DNA of 64,000 nt from Gloeophyllum trabeum ATCC 11539 (taxonomy: Eukaryota; Basidiomycota; Agaricomycetes; Gloeophyllales; Gloeophyllaceae). Both the position numbers and the translations under genes were made by a program. Positions 45,026-56,460 of this stretch are shown here, one piece after another. The first letter of the stretch is position 1. Each line of letters starts with the position of its first letter. The stretch is taken from NCBI RefSeq assembly GCF_000344685.1, contig NW_006920416.1:1075166-1139165 (forward strand). Reading direction: 5' to 3'. The notes beneath the pieces are model-generated. The model was not told the DNA's origin. It searched no databases and was given only the letters and a program-made list of their open reading frames with translations.

Positions 45026-47386
45026 ATGTCTAGTTTCAAGAACTCCCCGTACGGCAAACGTCTACGGCAGACACGACAAGATGGCGAAGACGAGCCACAC
45101 GAGCGCCCGCGACAGAAACCGCGTATAGACCACATATTCAGGACAGACAACCTGTCTACGCCTCCCCTGGACTCGGGAGATACATCGCGAAGTGACAGCG
45201 GCGGGCCAAACTCGCCTGTACAGGCCAGGATCGTCCGACAGTATGACGACAGATTTATACCGTCCAGAGACTTGGGCGATATGCGGACCGCGTATAACCT
45301 GCTCGAAGAAACACCTACGACGCCATCGAAGAATAGAATAATACCTTCGGAGTCGGATGCAGCAAAGGGTGAGTGATCCAGTCTTTTCATTCCCGTAGAT
45401 AGCTTTCGTCTCCCTGAGGTGACAAGACGGGGTACGTCGCGTCGCGTCGTTCGTGTTACGTGCCACTATCGATGGTCAGATTGGTGGCTTGTGATGAGCA
45501 GCTATGCTGGAGCCATTTCACTCGGCCATCGACATGCCCGTGCCACTGTCGCCACATGTTGTATTGGGCCACCTATTTCAAGAAGATGCAAGACTGAAAA
45601 AGCAATAGCATGCGCATTGCCCAGGTGCAGCAGTTGGTAGGTTTGTTGGTGCCATGTAATCCACCACGTGTGGCAGAGCTTGGCATCTATGTGGGTAAAC
45701 TCGGTTTGCCACAGTGTGGCAGATGGGTGCCGAGTTTTTGCACGTGTGTGAGTGATACCATACCCATATCCTCGCCCGTTAGCTTACTTATAGCAACCAG
45801 TTCAGTGCTCTTGAACCACGTGGCATGGAAACAGCAAAGAAAGTCACCTCAGGACTGTAGAATATCGGACAATCTGTGCCACATGGGTCTCCAAGAACCT
45901 TTCCACTGACATACTTTGATAGAGCAAGCGAACTCTCTATTCAATCAAGTCCTGCACAACGAAGTCACCCCAGCCACAACCGTTGCACCCACATCCCCGA
46001 CCCGCGTTCGTTTTCAACCAGCTGGCGCAGCTCCAACCACACCAAGTAAAGGTCGTATCTTCAACTACTTCTCCACACCCGGGTCCGAGCCCTCGACACC
46101 TGGCAGACGTCTCGACAGCACCGCGGACCAGGCCTATGCGCTGAGTCCTGTGCGGCCCGATAGTCAAGCCATCCTTAACAGCCCAAGAAAACAGCTTCGG
46201 ACGGTGCCGAAGACGCCGTATCGTGTTCTGGACGCGCCGGAGCTCGCAGACGATTTCTACCTCAATCTCGTGGACTGGTCGAGCACGAATGTCCTTGGAG
46301 TAGGCCTCGGGAGCTGTGTGTATCTATGGACTGCACATACAGCCGCGGTGTCGAAGCTATGCGATCTGGCGGCGAGGAACGATACTATAAGCTCAGTTTC
46401 CTGGGTACAACGGGTTAGTATCATAATACCAGTACAAGAGCCCTAGCTGACATCTTTTCAGGGCTCAACGCTCGCTGTCGGAACCCTCTCAGGGCGCCTA
46501 CACATTTACGATGCGAACAAACTACAACTTCTACGGACGTACCAGAATGCGCACACCCAACGCATTGGCGCGCTCGCCTGGAACGACTGGATCCTCACCT
46601 CCGGATCGCGCGACCGCTACATCCATCACCGCGACGTCCGTGAGAAGAAGCAAGAGCCGTTTAAGCGGTTCCAAGGACACAAGCAAGAAGTATGCGGGCT
46701 CAAGTGGAGCTCGGATGGGGGCACAGAGTCCGCCTATCTAGCTAGTGGCGGCAACGACAATAAGGTGTGCATATGGGATGTGCGCGGGTCCAAGCGGCCC
46801 GGGCATGGGCGTCATTCGAGCAGGACGTCGTTGGCGGGGAACGACGAAGGTTCGTCGACGCAGGATGTGCCGCTGTGGAAGTTCCACGAGCATACCGCGG
46901 CTGTAAAGGCGCTCGCATGGGATCCGCACCAAGCGAATACGCTTGCGACGGGTGGCGGCACCCAAGACAAACACATCCGATTCTGGAATACTTCCACAGG
47001 ATCCATGATCGAGGCGCTCGACACGGGTAGCCAGGTAAGCAGATTGACCAATCGCGTTGTGGAAGGTGCTGATTAGCGTGTTGCCGATGCAGGTGTGCAA
47101 CTTGCTGTGGTCGCTCAACTCGCACGAGCTTGTGTCGACGCACGGTTTCTCGTCTGCGGCGGCGCAAAACCAGATCTGTCTGTGGAAGTACCCGCAGATG
47201 GACCAGGTCGCGTCGCTGAGTGGGCACACCCACCGGGTGCTCTACCTCGCGATGAGTCCCGACGGCGAGACGATCGTCACCGGCGCGGGCGACGAGACGC
47301 TTCGCTTCTGGAACGCCTTCCCCAAGAAGTCGAAGACGGATCAGTCGAAGGACAGTAAGCTCGACTTTTCCAAGCAGATGCGGTGA
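45026..47386 (+). CDS. CDH1: APC/C activator of the Cdh1/Fizzy-related family
   Basis: Four exons (45026-45368, 45923-46413, 46462-47034, 47093-47386) give 566 aa. The C-box DRFIPSR lies at 75-81, followed by a disordered S/T-P-rich region suited to CDK phosphorylation. The entry to the propeller ([19 protein letters not shown]) is family-diagnostic. Seven WD40 blades follow ([50 protein letters not shown]). The C-terminus is DFSKQMR: the usual Ile-Arg tail that docks on APC3 reads Met-Arg here. The C-box form and spacing fit Cdh1 rather than Cdc20. The first intron is 554 nt, ten times the local norm. Confidence 0.92.
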
Positions 47387-48106
47387 AGTATTATCGCCGC
47401 CACAGCACGTCGCATATCGCAGATTCTCCGATGCTTCTTTTCTTCCATATCCAACCCCATGGTAGCCTTCAAATCCCGGTTGCTGTCGAATCCCAGCAAG
47501 TCGTACCGATGTCGTTCGTTCTGGCTGCACTGTTATCCGTCTCGATGTCGTCACGTCTGCCTTGATGTCCCCGGGTCCACTGTCTATTTGTCAAGCTCGG
47601 ACTTCAGCACTATTAAACCACACATACACGCACGATCAACCTCCTAGCATTATTGCCTAAGAATGTATCCTTCCCCTTCCTTTCCGTTTCATCCCCACTC
47701 GTATTGCTGCAGCTACACTCAGCTTCGTTTTATTGTCCATGCTTCTTCCGCTGTTTGTTTTGTACTATGGGTCCCTATTATTGTTACATGTTGCTTTTAC
47801 GGTTCATGTCAAGTATATGCTTATTGCCATCGGAAATGTATATCACCTTGTTATGCCTTAGCTTCGACTGTGGAAGGGTCTCCTGTCTCCTGACTTGTGG
47901 CTGTCTCTGCGCCCAACTGCCTCGCGGCTATACCCACAGAAGGCACCACAGCTTGCACTGCATTGTGGCGATTCTTGCTGTTCCGCACCGCCTTTGATTA
48001 TCGATAACCCTATATATACCATGCCTCGGACGAGCGCCACCGTCATTGTTGGTCCTTGCGATACGCAACGATATCGTTTCCTGCACTTGCTTGTTGATTG
48101 AGAAAC
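47387..48106. other. Intergenic
   Basis: 3' flank of CDH1 and promoter of the EF-hand gene (TATATATA near 48012). No gene was recognised. Confidence 0.5.
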
Positions 48107-49275
<1,169 letters not shown>

Positions 49276-49634
49276 GTTATACAAGCCAGTTGTACGATAA
49301 TCGAGAAGAATTTCTTGGATATTCAGTCTGTAATGCTGAGCTGAACCTATCGCATTGTACAGTATTTTTCGAGAGATATGATGATAATTCTGCGCTGAAG
49401 TACGAAAAGAAGGATTCTCTGCCAGCCGACCACTGCCCTGAGGACTGAGACGATAATACCAATCACGATTGGACCAGTGGCACTGGCACTGGCACTGGCA
49501 GGTCGGACGCGTTAATCACGTGATGCAGGGAACTTCGTGTCGCGCGGCGCGTCGATCGGTCTGACATAGAGCAGGCGTCTCCTTCCGCGTTCATCTCCCC
49601 GACACAATCTGACATTACATTTACACTGCGAGCT
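49276..49634. other. Intergenic
   Basis: Short promoter region; contains TGGCACTGGCACTGGCACTG, a small triplicated hexamer (about 49475-49498). Nothing else was seen. Confidence 0.5.
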
Positions 49635-51019
49635 ATGGTGCTATTCTCGTCAACTATCAACTCAACTATCCGGTCTACTACAGACCTGGTCATACTATGC
49701 CATGCTAATAAGAGAGAGATCGTGCCTTTGCCAAAGACATATCAGGTCCGTGCGCTACGCACTTGTATGACAACTTGATTCAGATGTTGCACAGGACGCC
49801 ATAGATATTGCGCGTGAAGTCTTTGGACTCGGCGGGAACGCAGAGCTTATTCTCAAGACCAGCGACCCCGACGCGTGCCGTGGTCAGCCTGCCGTGATCA
49901 ACAAACGCGCCTGGGACTCGCTCCGCTCAGTCCTGGCAAACATTGAGGTTGAGGTGAAGGATGAACAACAGCGGAGTACATCCCGAGGTACGCATGCCAC
50001 TGCCTTGACACCCCTCATACCACTCAGTTCCCGACCTCGGTCTCAGCGGAAACCACACACAGTGCAGGTGGTTCGGAATCAGACGTGGATGAGAATGAAG
50101 ACTTCCTGGTCTTGAAGCCGTCCAAGTCCTCTCTCAAGGGCAAGGCTCGGTCGGCCACTAAGGACGAGGAGAATACGTCTAGTTTGGGCGTAGGAGCTGC
50201 CAGTGAGTCGGGCTCGTGGAGGGGGGCGAGCTCAGGGCCCTCGGAGACTGTGGAGGAGCCGGATCCTCGCTCTTCGATACGGGAACGTCAGCTCAGGATT
50301 GAAAAGCCAGCAAAAGCGGCGACGAAAGCCGAATCATCGAAGGACAGGAAGGCTGCACCTGCACCTACCTCGGAAAGTTCTGCTCAATTCACGAGCTCTG
50401 CAGACGAAGGTATGTATTCCATCACGGCGTTGCTTAAGCTTTAAAGTGATACGTAATCTACCATCCAGATGCTCCCCCAAGACATCAATCTGTGCAGGTG
50501 AAGCAAGAGCAACCTCACACAAGCCGCGTTCCTTCCGGCTCGAAGCGGACCGTGTCTGGCCAGGAACCTACTACCACTGAAGGTGGGCAGGATCCATCTC
50601 ATGAGACTGCATCACCTCATTATTTGCCGCCTGCAGCTTCCCAATCGCAATCACAAACTGGGGGTTCGGGTTCGAGCGACAAATTCCTGATCACCATCGT
50701 GCACCGCGGGAGTGGCAAAGAGGCCCTCTTCCGGACGCGGCGCAACCTCCCCGTCTCGAAGGTGCTCGACACCGCCTGCACGCAGTTCGGGCTGAGCCGC
50801 CGCACGTACGTGGTCCTCTCCCACTCCCCCCTTCCTTCCTTGTATCTGACGGGACCACGCAGAGCGAAGCTATTCATCGTCGACGTCGACCCGCTGTGGC
50901 CGATGGTCAAGACTAGCGTTCCCTGCAAACGGGACCAGACTATGGCTGAAGTCGGCGCGAAGGAGAACTCGCGGTTCGAGATTGAGGGGGAGTTCGAGGA
51001 GGACGGGTCAGAAGAGTGA
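49635..51019 (+). CDS. Uncharacterised protein, possible ubiquitin-like C-terminal fold
   Basis: Five exons (49635-49745, 49795-49987, 50068-50409, 50469-50805, 50863-51019) give 379 aa. The N-terminal ~100 residues look globular (IVPLPKTYQDAIDIAREVFG; VINKRAWDSLRSVLANIEVE) and could be a PB1- or ubiquitin-like fold. A Ser/Lys/Glu-rich linker follows. The C-terminal ~110 residues (KFLITIVHRGSGKEALFRTR, then LPVSKVLDTACTQFGL and KLFIVDVDPLW) suggest a second beta-grasp, with an acidic end. The fold call is by eye only. The last intron (50806-50862) could be retained without breaking the frame, but splicing gives a cleaner sequence. Confidence 0.7.
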
Positions 51020-51172
51020 ACGCTGCCCCTACCGTTTGATTTGTCCTTATTCATGCTCTTTCTTGGATTGTGGCGTTTATATGCCCTGCATTGCCTTCAC
51101 TACAGCGCTCCGTTCGATCGTGACATAAAAGGGCGATATTGGGTGGATACATATGTGTCTGCACTTTTCTCA

Positions 51173-51258
51173 GGGCACTTGGTGTAGTTGGTTTATCACG
51201 CCCGCTTAGCACTGCTGCGAAGTGCGGGAGGGGACCGGTTCAATTCCGGTAGTGTCCA
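51173..51258 (+). tRNA. tRNA-Ala (anticodon AGC), intron-containing
   Basis: Acceptor stem GGGCACT pairs with AGTGTCC (one G-U). The T arm is ACCGG-TTCAATT-CCGGT. The anticodon stem is CCCGC/GCGGG. The loop starts TTAGCA, giving anticodon AGC, interrupted after the base 3' of the anticodon by an intron of about 10-11 nt. The D arm is short but plausible, with a GTGTAGTTGGT core that includes the A box; GGTTCAATTCC is the B box. Confidence 0.85.
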
Positions 51259-51618
51259 TGATACATAGCTGGTTTGACCCGCTTTTATTCTAACCTTGAA
51301 ACCATAAACCCATCGCAAAGCGGCAGCTTTTTCTCTAGTGGCGCACCGTCGTAGGTGGGTCTCGTGAAAGAGAAGCTCGCACTCAACTGTGCTAGAGACC
51401 GTCCGGCACCATCGCTATTGTGTGGACGACGCGGAAAGTATGGGCAGCGCCCGCCTGAAATACGTGCGATATGGTCTGTGGTGGGACGCCAAACATCACT
51501 ATGGTCAGGCCGGGAATTAAAACAGACATTACTCAACAGAACTAGAATGCATTCTACAAAACGATACCCTATAGCTAACAAACGACGGTACATGAAAGAG
51601 CATACAGAGTTACATAAA
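51259..51618. other. Intergenic
   Basis: Between the tRNA and the 3' end of the large membrane protein gene. Nothing was recognised. Confidence 0.5.
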
Positions 51619-54233
51619 TCAAGCGAGAGAAAAAGGGTGTCCGTACGCCTCCGTGCAGGGTGTCAACGCCCCATTCTCTGTGTTGGTCCCCTCTCTAGAT
51701 ACGGCGGAAACACCACTGCTCTGCCGCCAGCCCTGCCTCACAAACCCACCCCAGCTGCTCCTGCGATCGTCAGCAGGTGGGGGCGCAGCAGCCGGCGGAG
51801 GAGCTTCCCCGGGGACGGGATACAACACCAACCTCGCGGGCATTTTCTGCCTGACCTCCTCCCGGCCCAGCCAGCTGACACCGGCCTCTGGGTCTGGCCC
51901 GTGCGGATGTCTCTCGATGAAGTATCCCTCGAGGCCGTCCTCGTCGTCCGAGGAGAACTCGGACGGCATGCGGCGGGCTGGGATGATGTATGACGGCAGG
52001 CGGGGTGCGAAGTCGAATCCCGGGGTGATTGGCGTCGCGGGAGTGCTGCGGGAGCGACTGTGCGAACCGTACGACCTGGTAACATGAATGATCTATCACT
52101 GGAATCATGCAGGGAAGACATACTGTTCAGATGAAGTGTGTACATCGTCTTCTGCTTTTTCGCCAATGGGCCAAGTAGGGCTGGGCAGGTCCTCGATAAC
52201 ACCGCCCCACCTCGTCCTCTTCCTAACAGGGATCATCGACTTGAACCTGAAGTGGTTTGAGGCACGATCACGTCAGACTGTGGAGATAACACCTACCGAA
52301 GGCTTTCCTCCTTCGCGCGATTGTCCCAGTCAGCAGCCATCCTCTTGACGTCCATACGCGGGAGGCTGTCAACACGGGGCGGGCTGTCTGGCCGATCGAC
52401 GTCAGGACGGTCCAGCGACTCAGCTCTGTTGGAGGAGAAACTGGGAGTCATAGGCGAGTCGCCCCAGCCAGAAGGAAGGAGGGGAGCAGGAGCAGTGACA
52501 GGCGTTTCGTGAGCCGCGACTCCAGCTGTCAAGACATTGCTTGCGGCAGGAGTACCCGGTTCAGCGATAGTCAGAGCTTCCGAAGATGGTTCTTCAGCCA
52601 GAGGAGTAGGTTGACCCTTAGCAGGAGACGAAGGAAGTGGCATGCCATAATGTGCTGCGTTCCCAGTAGCGATATCCAGAGCTTCGAGGGACTGCCCTTC
52701 TCCTCCATCCGTCTTCGCGAGCCCGGCAATATCATCTTGACTCTGGGCACCGAACTGCAGGACTTTGAACGGGGACCTATCCAGAGAAGGGGGCGCGCAC
52801 TTGAACTTGACCGGAGGGCTCAGAGTGGCATCAGCAGCAGAGTCCGAGCCTGACTGACGAGACAAGACGTCAGTGGAAGAGCGCCGCTGCTTGGGTCTGA
52901 TAGGAGTCTCAAGAGCAGCAACGGGAGGATTCAACGAAGGAGAGGCAGAAGAAACGATCTCAGGGCTCTGTAAACCAAGTGAGACCAGGTCGTCAGGGTT
53001 GAATATGCGGCTAAAGTCCTTGTCCGCTTCGAAGGCGACCTCCAAATCAAGAGTGACGGGTGCGGGCTCCTGACTTATCTTGGGAGACCGCGGTGAACCA
53101 GGTAGCGGAGTCGCCTGAGGAAGCCGCACTTTCGGTGCAGGCGTTGCTGGTGCGGTCTCTGTAGTGACAGAGGCAGCGGCTGGAGCGGCGTTATCATGAG
53201 TTTCTACAGGTACATGACAAGGAGGATCGGATTTGGATGCGGTCGGACCAGAACTGGTTCTAGAATGTGTTGTAGCAGCTGCACGGCCTTGAGACATAGC
53301 GGATCCTGCATCACGAGGAGCGACTTGACCAATAACATCACCAGCCGTTAGGATGTGCATAGGAGCTGTAGTGGTAGCAGGCGTAGAAGGTTTAATTTGT
53401 TCAGCTCGAGTGCGCACAAGCTTGCAAGGGACCAGCCGTGACTTCCGGGTGAGAGAAGGGAAGAGGTAGACGAAAGCCATAAGCAAGAACGTCAGAGCCA
53501 TAGCATAAGTCATCAGAACGGCATAACCAGCCAGGACCGTGCGCTCGAGCATGTCTGGCGGGCCGAGGAGCGTCGTGTGAATGCTTTCCGCCAGATTGCA
53601 GATACGAGAGTCGACCTGAGCGAAGGAGAAACGCGATTTGGCGAGCTCCATTTCACAGATTTCGACGTAGAGCGAGCGCAGGGCTTCATGGGTGACTTGA
53701 TCGTCCGGAGTGGCCTTTTCGGACTCCCATACGGACGGGAAGAGGACTTGATCCTGCGAGTGTACAGCCGCCTCAGAAGACAAAGGGGGTGATACATCGG
53801 GAGGGCCGGATTCATCATGCATAGGTTCATTTACCAGTGTGGCAGACGAGCCACTGTCAAGATCAGGAACCTCCTCGATGATATCCGGAAGGTCGACAGC
53901 CGAGTCTTGAAATGGGGTATCCTCAGTCACTACGGTAGGCTCCGGAGGTGTCGCCTTGCCCGTGAGAGCCCGTATCAAGCCAAACCCAGCGGCGCTGAGA
54001 GTAGCGCGACTCTTCACCAGGACTTCGCGCAAGGTTTCCCCGGGGTGTTGTATGAACTGATATATGTACGGCGCATAGATAACGACAGACACCGCTATTG
54101 CGAGGATAGGAAACATACTGGGCAGCAGACGCAAGAGAGGGAACGCGGAAACGAGTGGGAGGAAGAAAGAAAGAGCGCAGACGACAAGTCCAACTTGAAC
54201 CCGCCGCGACGGGCCAATGCGACGCGTGCGCAC
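51619..54233 (-). CDS. Large multi-pass membrane protein with disordered regions
   Basis: Three exons (complement of 51619-52075, 52124-52246, 52297-54233) give 838 aa. Two N-terminal hydrophobic helices lie at about 12-50 (VGLVVCALSFFLPLVSAFPL; ILAIAVSVVIYAPYIYQFI). An acidic segment follows, with a mixed alpha region (EALRSLYVEICEMELAKSRF). A third hydrophobic stretch is at about 235-265 (AGYAVLMTYAMALTFLLMAF). The rest is Ser/Pro/Ala-rich, ending in a more ordered part (KRTRWGGVIEDLPSPTWP; PARLVLYPVPGE). No catalytic motif was seen. Not recognised. Confidence 0.7.
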
Positions 54234-54244
54234 GGACCCGTTAC

Positions 54245-54534
54245 GCGCTTTGGCCTGCCCTAAATCGCTAGGCAGTATATAAGGCGGCTTCCGACATGCT
54301 TATTTCCTCAGAACATACTCAGCTAGGATCTATTTTATAGGTACTAACTCGAGTCTCGCATGTTTACACATGCCACATCCTTCAAATCCACTCGATGACT
54401 TCGGTGCCCGCTCGTTTGACTGAGAACATGCTCTTCCTTGTGGAGGGCTCGAGGACGTTTTGGCTCTTTGTTCCGGGAACTTTTTGGAGGACCTGTGACG
54501 AGAGCCAGCGAGCTGGGCACTTGTCTGATGGATT
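54245..54534 (+). repeat. Two-copy inverted repeat, copy 1, with TATA box and 17-codon ORF
   Basis: About 290 bp matched in reverse at 63011-63299. Both copies begin GCGCTTTGGCCTGCCCTAAA. Each has a TATA sequence in an otherwise diverged interval (TATATAAG near 54275). They share a long block from AGAACATACTCAGCTAGG through GGGCACTTGTCTGATGGATT. A 17-codon ORF (54370-54423) reads MPHPSNPLDDFGARSFD in both, the only difference within it being a silent TTC/TTT. It could be a short transcript gene (RNA or micropeptide) or a mobile-element fragment. Confidence 0.65.
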
Positions 54535-55143
54535 ACTACTCGATGGATGTTGTATCGTTTATGTAGCATTTGAAAGTAATCCATATTGTTCTGATGCTCT
54601 ATCGAACCCTATGCCTGTGTTATAAACGTTTGCGCTCTTTGGATAGAAAATTCCGATGTTTACTCTCCACTTCCATCTTCACCAAGTTGTTGCATGTTAT
54701 ACATTACTACATGGGAGATATCAATGTCGATTGCGGTACGTTTGTAGCTGGATTGCCCAGTTCCCTACTCGCCTCTTTTCCTTGGTCAAATTGAGGGAGA
54801 CGGTTTACATGTCTAGCTTGATCAGGCGCCGGAATGTAAAATAAATTTCTACCTACCAAGGACGGATCCACTAGAAGAACCACGTCTATGACAGTGGTGT
54901 GGCATAGACGGCCGGCAGTAAGTACTGGACATAGAACATGGTCACGATATATGGAAGAGTGTAAGCCCAGCCGCCTCAGCAATTTTTTTACCCATCTGCA
55001 GTGGCCGCCTGCTACACGCCTCGACGCGACGTAGGCGGTGCTGTCGAACGCGGAAAATTGGTCAATTCGATACCTAGATCATCAAGCTACACCCGCACAC
55101 AAGTAAGACGACGTGCTATATCATCAAGCTTATGCAGACACAC
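54535..55143. other. Intergenic
   Basis: No gene was recognised. Confidence 0.5.
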
Positions 55144-55803
55144 CTATGGCTGTGACGAGGCCGGCTTGTCCGGAGAGGGAGCCTGATCTGAGCGCCCAAG
55201 GCTCATCCGCGCAATCTGGCCGTCCGCATCTTGAATCTCCACCTCGACATCCTGGGTACTCGCTCCCGCGGCCACCTCTTCGTCCACCTCTTTCGCGCCG
55301 GACTCCTCAAGGTTCATGACCTGCACCAGCCACTTCGCGCCCTCGTCCCACCCCGCCATCTCCGCCTCCGCCAGCGGCGATCGCCCCGCGGCGTTCTTGA
55401 TGTCTATCAGGTCCACGCCAGGCCCGCCGGGGAACTGCACGAGCTTCTGCACGACCGGGAGGTGCGCGTTCACGCACGCCCAGTGCAGCGCCGTCGATTT
55501 GGACTCGTTCTGCGCCGAGAGTAGAGATGGGGGAACGAGTGGTAGAAGATATTCGAGCAGCTCTAGGGGACGTCTTTCGTACATCAGATGCTTTTTCATC
55601 CGGGGGCGTCTTGCTGAAGACTCACCTATGTGCCCGTTCCCGCTCGCCATGTGCAGGACGGTGTTCCCGTTCTCATCGCGCACTTCAGCCAGCGGTGCCT
55701 GGCCATACTTGTTTACGAACTCCTTGACGTCGTCGAGGTCCCCGTAGCGGCAGGAAAGGAGGAGGTCCTCTTTCTCCTCGTCCGTAATTTGCGCGACCGA
55801 CAT
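55144..55803 (-). CDS. YAR1: Ankyrin-repeat protein, Yar1 homolog
   Basis: Two exons (complement of 55144-55562 and 55626-55803) give 198 aa; yeast Yar1 is 200 aa. I started at SVAQITDEEKEDLL rather than the in-frame ATG 33 codons upstream, because family members begin close to the first helix. Ankyrin repeats: DLLLSCRYGDLDDVKEFVNK; DENGNTVLHMASGNGHIELL; STALHWACVNAHLPVVQKLV; NAAGRSPLAEAEMAGWDEGA. The tail is acidic. Yar1 is a dedicated chaperone that shields ribosomal protein Rps3 until assembly. Assignment is from size, repeat number and the acidic tail. Confidence 0.8.
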   Translation of the reverse strand: MSVAQITDEEKEDLLLSCRYGDLDDVKEFVNKYGQAPLAEVRDENGNTVLHMASGNGHIGESSARRPRMKKHLMYERRPLELLEYLLPLVPPSLLSAQNESKSTALHWACVNAHLPVVQKLVQFPGGPGVDLIDIKNAAGRSPLAEAEMAGWDEGAKWLVQVMNLEESGAKEVDEEVAAGASTQDVEVEIQDADGQIARMSLGRSDQAPSPDKPASSQP

Positions 55804-56460
55804 GACCGTGAAAGATAAAAGATTGAGCTGGATCGCGCTGAGATCTGCACACGATTTGGGTTGGGCGGCTCCGGACTCGGCTAACATCGAAGCCGGGTTC
55901 ATAAATTTAGAGGCCGGGCTCCCTGCTGCAACGCAGATTGATGGAGATCAGACAGGACCTGACTGAGCCAAGTCCGGATCTATGGTCTTGTGGCCCAGCA
56001 GTGCCGTGCTCTAATGTATCAGCGAGGGCCTTGTGCTCGCGAACAACGAACAAGGGATGTGGCTGTCGTTCCAGCCACAAATATGCACGCACACCGGCGA
56101 TGTCAGCGCAGAAGATACGGTCAAGCGAATTGAAGACCTATTACTGGTACGCAGAAGCCCGAGAATGCAGTGATGGCCATAAAGGCGAAAGGGGAACCTC
56201 TTCGTCAGCGACGCAGCCGGTGCACATGCTCGCTTGGGGCCATCACTCCGTCTGGGTAACGAGACTGGAGCCCATCATCCAAGACATCAGCCGTGTCTCT
56301 TGTTTTAGAAGGGGGTCCGCGTTATATGGCTTGCCCCTGCTCTAGAAGGCGGCGCCAGAGGCCTTTTTGATTATACCAGCAGGCAGCAGAGTTTCTACCC
56401 CCGCCTCTGCTCGCCGGCTCGAGTCTTGGTCGTACTGCGTCGCTCCCTCCTACCGCCGTC
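55804..56460. other. Divergent promoter region
   Basis: Lies between YAR1 and the seven-transmembrane gene. No further gene was recognised. Confidence 0.5.

Noticed and set aside
54370..54423. Idea that the 17-codon ORF is a mating pheromone precursor
   Set aside because: No CaaX prenylation motif at the end and no longer precursor frame, so the defining features are absent.
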